NCBI RefSeq assembly: GCF_030704535.1 | Contig: NC_081817.1 | Span: 27,033,001-27,097,000, forward strand | DNA length: 64,000 bases | Reading direction: 5' to 3' | Origin: Vitis vinifera | Lineage: Eukaryota; Streptophyta; Magnoliopsida; Vitales; Vitaceae | Part shown: piece after piece, positions 20,394 to 31,592 of the stretch | Numbering within the stretch: the first letter of the stretch is position 1 | How the letters are laid out: each line of letters opens with the position of its first letter | Notes under the pieces: model-generated | The model's database searches: none | Told to the model about the DNA's origin: nothing | The model's input: the letters and a program-made list of their open reading frames with translations, nothing else | Made by a program: the position numbers and the translations under genes

Positions 20394-22205
20394 CTAGCTA
20401 TGATCTAGCAACCTAGCAACTTGGGTGCTGAACCTGTTATATGGCATGCAGGTATGTACTGGGAATTTTTGTGCTTATCTAATAAAAACTCCCATGCAAT
20501 ATCTCAAATTTAGTTTATAGATTTGTTGGCTTCACACTGTTTTACATGATTCTGATTCTAGATCTGGTGGGTTTTCAGGTATTTAAGCTAGTTCAACTTT
20601 GACATGGAGTTACCTGGTGTTGTCTCTTTCAGTCATCTTGGATAATTATCTTGAAGCTAAAAGATGGCAAGTTTTCAGAAATCAATGTGAAGAAACTCCT
20701 GTTTCTTTGAGATGTGGTCCTCACATGGCACAACAGTATTCAGCCTGGTAAAGAAAAACTGCACCCAATTCTTTTTGTATAGAAGAATTAATCTTCCATA
20801 ATCATTATATATTTCTAATTTCTCACAATTTTCCACGTAATTCTTAGATTCCAAAGGCTTGAGCAAGGAAGTTCTGGAATATATTTGCTGAATGGAAAAT
20901 TCAGGCATCAGTCTAAGAAACTTGTTTCTTTGAGATGTAGACCATTCTATGGCATGACAGAATTCAGCTCGGTAAAGAAAAACTAGACCCAATTCTTTTT
21001 GTAAGGAGAAACTAATTTCTGGTAATCATTCTATGTTTTACAATTTTTCTTGTAGCTTCGTTACCTACCAGAGGCTTAAGCAAGGAAGTTCTGGAATACA
21101 TGCTGAATGGTTTTGTAGTTCTCATAACAGACCATATCTGATTGAGCTTCTACAACTAACCTCCAAGTGGGAAAGAAGCATAGGGAGGTTTGTTGTCTTC
21201 CCCTAAACTATTAATTGCTGTTCCTGTATTGCAATTAGAAATTGTTTACTACCACAATCGAGGCAATTAATTCACCTTTCATTAGCTTGGGGAATCTTTT
21301 CTCTTGCTTTTTAGAAAATCTAATGCAGAAGTTCAATGATTTACTAGTTGACTGCAAATTTCTTCTGGCTGGCTAGTTTCTCAATCATTTAGAAAAGCTG
21401 ATTCATGCTGCAGATTTTTAGACAGTGAGTTCATTGCCTCAAAAAAAGTATTCTCACCCTTTGTTTTGCTGTTTGTTCATCCATCATTTTCCAGTTTTAT
21501 CGTATTCTCCCCCTGATCATCTCCAGTATACGAGTCCATGGATCTTCCTTTTTCCATTTGCGTGGTGCTGATGAGACTGTTCTTTTTTCTTTTTTTCAGA
21601 TTGCCACAAATTCTATTTCATGGGGAATCCAGCAATGCAGCATCTGAAATGACAATTTCTCGAGATGCAGTTATACCCGAGGGGAGTTTATCCATCTGGC
21701 CGGAGTTCTTTCCACTGGTTCTTCTTTATCTTGCCTCTGATCATACTCCCTTGGGGTTTCTAGCTTTGTTTCCACTGTTTCCACCATATTCATGGCAAAT
21801 AAATAAAGCACTAGATGGAAGTTGTTGGCTCTTTGTATCACCTCCCTGAAAATACAGTGAAAAACTTTGAATGAAATGTAAACACAAATCTATTTTCTGG
21901 GTTCTGTTTGGTGTCAACCATGAGCAATACTGGCATCAAAGCAAATTATGTAAAAAAATCTTCAGATGTGCCTGAAAGAAACGTCCAAATACATTATGTA
22001 AAACCAGAGGATATGCCTCGTACAAATATACAATTTTCCTTCTTGAGGTCTGAGAGCAATTCCCATTTTCACAACAACCATTACAATGAATTTGCAACCA
22101 TGGTTCCCCTTTTATTTCTCAAGAATCAGCATGATCTATCATTATTCCCCGAAACCCCATAAGAATCAGCATCCACATGAAGGTAAAATTAGTCCACCCA
22201 ACATT
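20394..22205. other. 3' flank between convergent PPR and RER genes
   Basis: No coding region supported; probably holds the PPR 3' UTR. Contains a direct repeat (20701-21110). Open frames at 21538-21849 and 21908-22162 carry no recognisable domain. Confidence 0.5.
20701..21110. repeat. Tandem duplication, ~223 bp period, two diverged copies
   Basis: GTTTCTTTGAGATGT occurs at 20701 and 20924; both copies then share GGTAAAGAAAAACT, ACCCAATTCTTTTTGTA and GCAAGGAAGTTCTGGAATA, each ending in TGCTGAATGG. The copies differ at many sites, so the duplication is old. Confidence 0.85.
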
Positions 22206-25200
22206 CTATTCTCGAATCTTTTGGATTCCAATCCATCGTGCATAGTCCACCCACCTGTTCAAAAAACAAGTATGAAGTTTGAGAATTGTCAACAACTAAA
22301 ACATTCAAGTTATACAAGGACTTAGCATAATGATGTTCTGAAGAGAGCTTAGAAAAAATAACTCACATTAATGATCCCAAGAACGTGTTGCCAGTTCGAA
22401 CAGCAAAGCAGACTGCACTCAGCATAAGCTTGTGTTGGTGCAGCAATGGTTCTAGAATCCTTTGCTCAATGACCCCAGCCAATACTTGGTATCTGTTTGG
22501 AAAATGAATGGATAAAGGTGCAAGCACATATCCAGGCATGAGACAAACAGTCCATGAAAACTAACCATCCACAAGGGTTATGTTCCATAGTGGCACAGTG
22601 AGATGCCTCCAATAATTTCTAGTCTGATGTTAGGAACATTGCGTTTAGCGTAATTTGTGGCTTTGTGATCTTCAAATAGGAACTTGTCTAGGCTATGAAG
22701 TCCAGAATGTGGACAAGGACAAAGGTAGGGCCGGTATCTAAACCTTCTCATCCAACTAGAGTGAATAATCACTTGGATGAATCATCATGTGATTCTATGC
22801 AAAAATTATTAGAATTAAGACTTGATTAATGTGTTTATCTAAGCAACTCGAGTTAGGTCAGAGACACTACATATAACAATCCTGTCATTGATGGAGGGTC
22901 TCAGAGACAGGAGAGAAGACAATACTTCCAGAACTTGAAGAGGAATCAAAGTTGAATGCAGATACAAAAATCAATGAAGTGAAGTTACCTAAGATTGCTA
23001 GAAACTGCCATATAGACTCCATAAGCAACACTAGTTGAAATAATGGGCACATCCTCTGCTTCGGCAGCAAAAGATTTATCAAAAGCCTTCCGTGCGTTAA
23101 TCAATGCATTTGTTATACCAGTACCAACCTGAATGTCACCAAATGGAAAATGTTCATATAGCAGTTACCAAACAACATATCAACAGGTGGTGGTGAAATG
23201 GATGATTTCTATCCATATACGTTTTTTATTCACCAACTGTATTTACCATAAACATGAGGAGCATGCACATGCAAAATTGTTAAACAATCAACAGATAGGA
23301 GTTGAAAGTGGTAGCTCATCATATAACTCATGGAATTTAAATTGGCAAAACAACTACTACAGCCACATAGGACCGCAAGTACAACTCTCTCCCTCTCTCT
23401 CTCTCTCTCTCTCACACTCACACACACACACACCAAATATATATTGAAATGGAAATTGTGATCTTAAAGCGGCCAAATAAAGCGATGATTATAAACAGAT
23501 ACCACAAAACCAGACATCCAAGGCTCACGATATAATAAACATGAGCATGTGCGACAGGAATGACTAGTTAGTGCTAAAAAATTACTAGTAAGTGATGCAC
23601 TAAATTACTACATACCTTCACTAGATTATTTTAACATAAAAAACAATATAATAATGGAATACAAAAAAACCAGAATGATCATTCAATTCAACAATGACAA
23701 AATTGCTCATGTCTATTAACTATTCAATGTAAAAAATAATAACTGCGTTTCTAGTATAAGTCTCAATTAAAATGACTATTAGATTGTCTACAACTGCATT
23801 ATGATTTCCCACCCAAGGCCAGAAAATCCTAGCTGTTTAAAAACAAAAAATATCAAGCATCTACAATAGTTAATCTGATTTTTAAACCTTTTGAAATGTT
23901 GCTACAATGCTCAAGCAATACTCATCATCAGTATTTCATGAATCCCGCCCTACCCAAGTGATTCTTAATCTTTTGCACTAATTACACCATGAATGAGAAC
24001 TATAAGATCCATCAGAGTTACTCCCACTTAATGTTTATAACCAAAACCTTGGATCCATCAATACAGACAAACAGCATCAGCAACTTCTTACAATGCCTCA
24101 TGTCACCAGTTTCCAACCTGAATGTTTGGATTATTAAGAGCCCATTTGGTAGTGATTCTAGGAAGTACTTTTAACCTAAAAAGTGTTTTTGAAAAAAGTT
24201 AGGTATTTGGCAAAATTTAGGAAACACTTTAAAAATCTGAAAATCACTTATAGTGTTAGAACAATCACTCGGAGTGTTTTTTGGAAAAACACTTCCAGAG
24301 AAAACACTTCGAGTAGAAACACTACCAAACGCACTCTAAATTGTGAAATTTCTTTGGGGGTTGGGCCATTGGAATGTGTGAAAACACACATGCATATGCA
24401 CAGACAGAGGGTACATGGATGTTGCATGCTGCAAAAATTATCTTCCAAAACATGAACAGATAATTAATAGTCAAATAAAAGACCTGCCTAGGAGAGAATC
24501 AACAAGACTATTCCAGTTACAGAAACACAAGAATTGTAAAAAGTGCAAACTAGCGTGACATTCTCCTCCAATGGACCATACAACAGGTGATGGAGGACAA
24601 TTTCCAAAAGGAAAACACCTAAGTCTACAGAAGGCTAAAGGTGAATGAAGCTCAAAAACAGACAAGGTATTGACATACCAGAGATGCACCAGTTCCAACT
24701 GCAAATAGCTTGGCCCCATTACGCTGCATAATGGATAGAAATCCTCATTAATTTGATGTGAAAATACCAGCTTCAATTTGGCCATATGTTTAAATACATA
24801 CCACTATTGCACCTATTCTCTGTAAAAATGAATAAGATGTACCAGCCAAAGCCACCTGCAGATGGGATTTAAGAATTTGAGTAAATGACTGATACAGTAT
24901 ATTTTTATTGAAATTTATATATAAAAGCAATAACCTGAAATGCATTATCAGGACATCTGTAGAAAAACTTGGCAAGAGCCCCAGCACTGACTGCAAGAGG
25001 TGGTTTAAGAGAAACTGTAGGAGCAGGGAGCCAGACAAGCATGAAATCTGCTATAATGGCCATTACCTAAGATAGAGGCTCAATTAGAAAAAGGAATTAA
25101 CTAATGGATTAGACAAGCAGAATATGCTAATTCATAGGGAAAGTAGTATCAAGTCAGAAACAGGATAAAAAACAAGACCACAAACAGAAGTGCAATAAAC

Positions 25201-28200
25201 ATCACTTCTGCCTAAAATAAAATTACTTGATGTATATATATCAGACAATTTGACAAGGATACATATGCATAATTAAAGTGCAGAAATCTCTATATTTCTC
25301 AACTTATATAACCTTACATCCCAACTACTTGGAGCCCACTAGACATTCCCTTTTTTCCACTTGTGCATTTTAGAATCACATTTGCTCAAGTGACTAATGG
25401 AAAGATTTACAAAAAAGAAAGATTCGGAAACTAGTGAAGAGGGAATTTAGCATTAGTTTGATCTCCTAGAAAAAGCATAAAGTTTCAACAGAGATAATGT
25501 GGTGGATTTTAGAAAAAGGAAGTGGTATATTTTATCATTAAAAATAAAAAATGAAAAATAAAAAGAAAGCACCATTCAAATATATTAGTGTGACTAGGGA
25601 CATGTATGATGAAGCAGTGATTGGTCTGAAAAGAGGTGGAGGGGCACATCAATTTCCAGTTGTGAGAGGCTTCATCAGGAATTCCCATTAAGCCTTTACC
25701 TTTCTTCTTAAGTTATGGACAAAATCACTAGAGATATTCAATAAGTATGACCATTGTAGTTCATCGAAGTAGAGGAAGGATTGTCTCAAGTTAAATGTTG
25801 CAAATTAAATCACACTGAGGGACCAGAGCATGACTCCTAAGTATTCTGATAACTTTTTGAAAAGGTACAGCTTCTTCCTTGTATGAAATTGACACATTTG
25901 CATTCATTAAGATTTGATCTCATAGAATATGTAGCAAATTGATAAAATGAAGTCAATTTACAAACCTAAATGTGGAGATCCCATGCATAGACTTTAAATC
26001 ATAGTGGTGTTACAATGCTATATTTGATATATAATATTCCAGTCTGTATTTATACCATGGGTGATTAATTGCTAGTAAATTTGGACCAAGGATAGATTGA
26101 TGCATAAAATTCGGACGAACGACAGATTGATGCATATGCATGTATCTTAATTGATGAACCCAAATAGGTAGAAACTTTTGCATTTAATCGTTGAGATATA
26201 CTTTGGATTCATAATGGTTTATTATATGAAGAACCTAAACAGGATCTATGGAAGGTAACTTCAATAAACTAGAAATATGACTACGACAATGAAGACTAAC
26301 AATTTGTTTTCTCTAGGCTTGACTATTGGTGAGAGATTGAGAAACATAGTAGTTGAATAAGGCAAGGATGAACTAGTGTGATCAGACTGAGATCATGCCC
26401 TAGTCAAGACAAGATATGATCCTAACATTTAGCCAGTAAGCTAAAAGTGATCCAGAGGCCTTAAATGCCAGCAGCCTCAAGTTTAGGAATACTATATCTG
26501 ATATATACACACACTCACTCTCTCTCTACTTTTCCAAATTTACAGTATTCCTTGGTTGATTTATGTAGCTGGAATTCTCTATTCACATGTATTTTGTACG
26601 GTATAGCTTACAAATACTGTGATCTTAAATTCTGTTTTAAGCCCAAGAAAATCATTGTACTTATGTAAAAATACAAATTGTATTGTTTTTTCATCAACAT
26701 CAAATCTAATATTTAAATGAGATTTCATAAAAAAAACAGCCATACCACATCAGCAAAAACAAAATCCAGCTCCTTACTAAACTTTTCTCTTCGCCGTTCC
26801 AACTCTGCAGCAGTCTAGAAAGTAAAATTATATCCATGAGTAACACATTCATCATAAAATACAAGGAAAGCAACAAATTTTGTGCTACATGAATACTCAA
26901 AACAGTACAAAACTCTGCTCATGGTTGTGAATGGCTTAAGAAGTTCTGAGTCATTAAAGTAGTCAAACTTTGTGTTGTTTAACTATGGTAAACAATGAGA
27001 AACCTTTTGTTTTCCATATTTCAAAATTTGTGGTTTTTCAATAGTAAACTACCTAAAAATTGACATGTTTCTTATTTTTGTTTCCAAAAATGAGATTCAA
27101 AATAACCATAGAGTTTAAGTGCATTCAAGAGCCCAAAGTCTTATGCATCCTGACAGTAATCACCCTAAGTTCCAATGCATTCTACGTAAAAATAAAAAAA
27201 TGATATGCATTTCTAAGAAGAAAAGTTTTTGTGGGATGAAAGTTAAGTTTATTAAGCAATTCTCTCAGAAACTCTGTTCCCTATTCTCATCCCCTTCAAG
27301 GAAGATTCTCTTCTCCTCTGTTTTTCAAACAATTCTCCCAGCTTTGCTTTCTATTAATCTTTTTAAGATTCCATTTCGATGTCAGAAACAAGGAAAAACA
27401 GGGGAAAAAAATTCTTGTTTGGACGCATTGTAAAATGAAAACAGAAAAAAAAAAAAAAAAAAAAACGAAGAATATTCTGAAAATTCATAATTTTCAAACT
27501 CCTCATTTTCTATTAAAAAATGTGACGGAAAATGAAAAATTCCTCATTTTCTCCAGAAACAAAATTGACCCAAAAAAAGAGATATATGGAAAAACAGTGA
27601 AGCAAAGGTTCTATTTCAATCAATCACCCAACTTTTTTTACTTCCTGCACAACAGACTATCTTTTTCAATTTCTGAAGAAAAGCTTCTTGAAATGCAAAC
27701 TCCAAAAAAGCAATTGAATCTAAGAACAATAACTTTTACATAGATTATGATCTGATTCTGAATTCAAAAAGCGCAAACCTTAGTGAAGATCCCAACACCA
27801 CACTCCATTGCGACCTTAGCCAAAAATAGATCATCCGCAAGCAACCGCTCCTTGAATCCTCCGAACTGAAGCAACCACCGGAACACCGCAGACTTCTCCA
27901 GCTCAAAGTACCTGCTCACTATCGCTCCCGGTATCCTCCCGGCTTGGACCGCCGCTGCCAGATCCTTCGGAAGACTGTCCAGAGATCTCCCCATCTCCGC
28001 CAAAGCCAGAATCGCCTCCGTCCTGTTCCTCTCCTCGGCATCTCCGTCCTCACCTCCACCACCTCCACCTCCACCTCCGCCTCCGCCTCCGCCTGGTACT
28101 CCGCCGGAGCCTCCATCACCTACGGCGAGAACCACGGTCGGCAGCCGATAACGGCGGGAGTCGAAGATTCGTTGAGGAGGAGTGAGGACGGAAGCAGCGG

Positions 28201-28306
28201 TGATGCGGCGAGTGGTGACGCTGAGAATTGGAGGGGAGAGGTGGGGCGTGGGGGTTGGGAAGGAGAGAGCGCGTGAGGAGAAGTTTGAAAAGGTGGCTAT
28301 CGCCAT
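22206..28306 (-). CDS. RETICULATA-related protein (DUF3411), plastid, 8 exons
   Basis: Spliced CDS (380 aa): exons 28306-27779, 26814-26746, 25066-24935, 24855-24802, 24723-24679, 23128-22989, 22492-22367, 22254-22206. All introns are GT-AG and the frame is kept to TAG at 22208-22206. The protein has a Ser/Thr-rich plastid transit peptide (start MAIATFSNFSSRALSF), a poly-Gly tract at about residues 72-85, and the conserved DUF3411 core: FGGFKERLLADDLFLAKVAM, ADFMLVWLPAPTVSL, VALAGTSYSFLQRIGAI, STSVAYGVYMAVSSNLRYQ and RTGNTFLGSLMWVDYAR. Closest by memory to the RER2/3/4 group. Family members are chloroplast (envelope) membrane proteins; loss of RETICULATA gives reticulate leaves. The biochemical role is not known. 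An in-frame ATG upstream (28531) would extend into leader sequence; MAIA is the better transit-peptide start. Confidence 0.93.
23385..23434. repeat. (CT)n-(CA)n compound microsatellite in RER intron
   Basis: CTCTCTCT... followed by CACACA..., within the intron between the fifth and sixth RER exons. Confidence 0.9.
24137..24337. mobile_element. Short inverted-repeat MITE (hAT-like ends) in RER intron
   Basis: A ~201 bp fold-back unit. The left end (AGAGCCCATTTGGTAGTG) and the reverse complement of the right end (AGAGTGCGTTTGGTAGTG) match at 15 of 18 positions, and the inverted similarity continues inward (AAGTACTTTT / AAGTGTTTTC). The interior is full of AAACACTT/AAGTGTTT palindromes, as in common plant hAT-type MITEs. 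No coding. No convincing 8 bp target duplication. Confidence 0.75.
27444..27465. repeat. Poly-A tract
   Basis: About 22 consecutive A within the first RER intron; possible retroposon tail or slippage tract. Confidence 0.8.
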
Positions 28307-29960
28307 TAGAGAAAGAGAGAAAGAGAGAAACCCTTCCTTGGTGATCCAGATTCTCTCGCTCTTCCCTCTCTGAAGTATGAATTTTTTTAGACACAGAACG
28401 TGGAGAGAGCTAGTGTCAGTGTCAGTGAGCTGGGTCTGTTTGGTGGTGGAGAAAGTAGATGGGAATGTGGTGAGAAAAACGATGACACGTGCGCCCGTGT
28501 CACCTAAACTCTCATTGTTCCTACATTTCACTCATCATTAGCACTTCACTTACCAAATTTTAAAATTTAAACTTACTTCAATAAAACAAAATTATTTCAT
28601 TAAAAAATAAATATGATTGTGAGGGAAGCCACGTGGCAATCTCAAAAGCCACCTAGTCTTTGTCGCGGGGTCCACCTTCACTTCATAACTAGCCCGACAA
28701 ATCGAGGCGCGTGGCCATTGGCGACGGAAATAAGTGAACAGTAATAGAAGGTGCAAAGCACGCTCCATTCGAGAGTTGGGGGAGAGTTGGGTTTGAATCT
28801 GAATCGCAAATCTGTGTCTGACTAATTGCGAAAAGGTCAAAAATCGGAGGGCTGTCCTTTTCTTAACTCAAGTTTGCGGCTAAATCACTTGTTTTTTATC
28901 AATATCACTTCTTTTTTAAAAAAAAAAAAAAAAAAAATTACAGAAAATTTCTCTCCTCACCTTTGGATTTTGATTTCTGCTTTTAGATAAAAATTATAAA
29001 CAACCAATTATAATATATTTTCTTGATAAAAATGATTATTAGTGAAATAACCAAAATACCCTTAAAATCCGTATAGTTCAAATTAAACTTCTGAAAGTAT
29101 GTTCGACTTTATAAGACATGACAAAAATGTAGTTTTTTTTCATTTATTTTTAAATTTCTCAAAATTTTTCATTTCTAAATTATTTTTAATTGTTTTTATA
29201 TTATTTTTATAATAAATTTGTGTCAAAATTTATACAAATGGTAAACCCTAAAATATATTCCAAAAAATATATATAAAAAAATATTGAAATTTGGTTGGAA
29301 AAATAAGAAGGGTGATATTTTAGGTATATTGAAAATATTTACAATTGTGAAATATAATCTAGGTGGATATGAAGAGAAAATGGGTGGATGCATATGTATA
29401 ATTCAAAATATTTAATTAAAAGGAATAAAATAATACTTATATTTAAAATAATAATAATAATGACTTTTCGTATATGTATTCGAAAAGAGGTTCATATATT
29501 CCATGTTTTTTTTATAAAAAAAAAATGGTAAATTCATCCAAATTTGTGTTTTGCTCTTTTAACCAAATAGCTTATGTAATTTATTTATTTTTTAAATTAG
29601 GTTTTAACTAAGGTAATAATTTTTTTTTTCCAAATTTGGGTCTTAAGAACATTTTTTTTTAAAAGAAAAAAAATACCTTGTCTTAAAAATTCAAAATGTA
29701 TTCAATCAATCAAACACATTGAAGTGATTTAGGAACATTTTTTAAAATAGTTATTGAAAAATAATTTTTGGAAATAATTTTAAAAAATTAATTCTCTTTT
29801 TTCAAGAATAAAAAGTTATATTTTGGAACTTAAAAGAGTGTGTTTGAAAACTCTTCTAGAAAATAGTTGTCCACTTTGATAATATGAAAAAAAAATAGAA
29901 AACATATTTGATAATTAAAAAACATAAAACGATTTAAAAAAATTATTATATAAATATAAA

Positions 29961-30972
29961 AAATGATTGGTCGAGAACCCAATCGTGTCACTAGGACTAG
30001 GATAGGCAAGCGCCTTTATTGGCTACAAGCACCAACTTGCTCACATAGGGCATAGTATCAACCACTCTCGAGAAGGGTCGGATTTTAAGAACTTTTATCA
30101 ACAGCAGTAGACCAATAATAATCTAGAAATGTCACACGACAACTGATATCTCAAGTATAGGCAACATTGTTTCAAAGCAAGTTACTATATTACAAAAATT
30201 ATCCTCTTGGCCAAAATAATTGACCTAAAATCAAATTGTGTCACTAGGCCAAGATAGGCAGGATGCCTTTATCAGCTACCAACACCAACACCAACTTACT
30301 CACATAGGGCACAATATCAATTACTCTCGAGAGGGGTTAGATTTCAAAAACTTCTATTGGCAGCAATTGACTAGTAACAATTTGGGAATGTCACACAACA
30401 ACTACTATCTCAAGTATTGATAACATTGCTTTAAGGCAAGTTACTATATTACAGGAATTATCCTTTCGACTAAAATGATTGGTTGAGAACCCAATCGTGT
30501 CATTAGGGTTAGGACAGGCAAGGCGCCTTTATCAACTACCAGTACCAACTTACTCACATAGGGCATAGTATTAACTATTCTCGAGAGGGGCCAAATTTCA
30601 AAAACTTCTATTAACGATAGTAGACCAGTAACAATTGAAGAATATTACACAACAACTACTATCTCAAGTGTAGACAACATTGCTTCATAGCAAATTACTA
30701 AATTATGAGAATTATCTTCTCAACCAAAATGATTGGCTAAGAACCTAATCATGTCACTAGGATCAAGATAGGCAAGGCGCCTTTATTAGCTACCGACACC
30801 CACTTACTCACATAGGGCACAGTATCAACTACTCTCAAGAGGAACCAAATTTTAAAAATTTCTATTAACGACAATAGATCAGTAACAATTGAGGAATGTC
30901 ACACAACAATTGTTATCTCAAGGCAACATTTGCTTCAAAGCAAGTTATTATATTAAGGGAATCATCCTCTAG
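29961..30972. repeat. Four tandem copies of a ~255 bp repeat
   Basis: The landmark GTGTCACTAGG (or one-base variants) starts at 29985, 30238, 30497 and 30751, giving periods of 253, 259 and 254 bases. Each unit also contains GGCAAG-like/GCGCCTTTAT, CTCACATAGGGCA, TACTCTCGAGA-like, and AGCAAGTTACTATATTA-like blocks in the same order. Copies are clearly diverged. No open frame runs through the units. Family unknown to me; it could be a minisatellite or the internal array of a non-autonomous element. Confidence 0.9.
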
Positions 30973-31528
30973 TTGTTGTATGAAGCAAATAGCCAACAAG
31001 CTCTATGCTTTGTCTTGAAAGGTACATGTTGGTCACTTAAGTCAATTATTCATAAAAATTATTTTTAAAAAAGTTAAAGATATGGAAAATAGATTGAAAA
31101 ACATTTTTGAGCTATTAAAAAAACTTTTGTTTTACAAAACATTATAAAATAGTTTTTTAAGAACTTTTTTTAAAAACATTTGAGATTCAAAATGTTTTAA
31201 CTTATTTTATATGTTTTTAAATATTTTTTAAAAATAAATTTTATTTGTAATACTTTATTTTTAATTATTCTATGTATTTTATATAATTATTTTTAAAATA
31301 ATTTCAAAAAATAAATAAAAATAACTAAAATATATTATCAATTTTTTTAAAAACTAATTCCTATAAAAAAATAATCATTATGTGTTTTCAAATTAGAAAA
31401 ACTGTTTGTGTTTTTAGTAAGAATAGGGTTCCAAATCTCCAAATTAATGCACTTCTAGAACACAAGCACACCATAGCGATGGTCTACCAACCCAAGAAAC
31501 TCCGCTAGACCATAAACAAACTCTTATC

Positions 31529-31540
31529 TTTTTATATGGA
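31529..31540 (+). promoter_or_regulatory. Possible TATA box of plastid RPL1 gene
   Basis: TTTTTATATGGA lies about 55-60 bases upstream of the chosen start codon. Position and composition suit a TATA element, but this is inferred from sequence alone. Confidence 0.35.
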
Positions 31541-31592
31541 TAACAGTCTCTGTATTACTATTATTCACAGCAGAAGCTCTCACAGCATAACA

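Larger units (their letters stand above)
28307..31592. other. Divergent intergenic region between RER and plastid RPL1
   Basis: Must hold both 5' regions. No gene is supported inside. It has AT-rich DNA on both sides of a four-copy tandem repeat (29961-30972), and a long A run near 28916-28937. Confidence 0.6.

Noticed and set aside
27919..28394. Other open frames overlapping the first RER exon
   Set aside because: Shadow frames of GC-rich, poly-Gly coding DNA; only one frame splices into the DUF3411 protein.
28592..28840. 82-codon minus-strand frame upstream of RER
   Set aside because: No domain and no start context; probably 5' flank.
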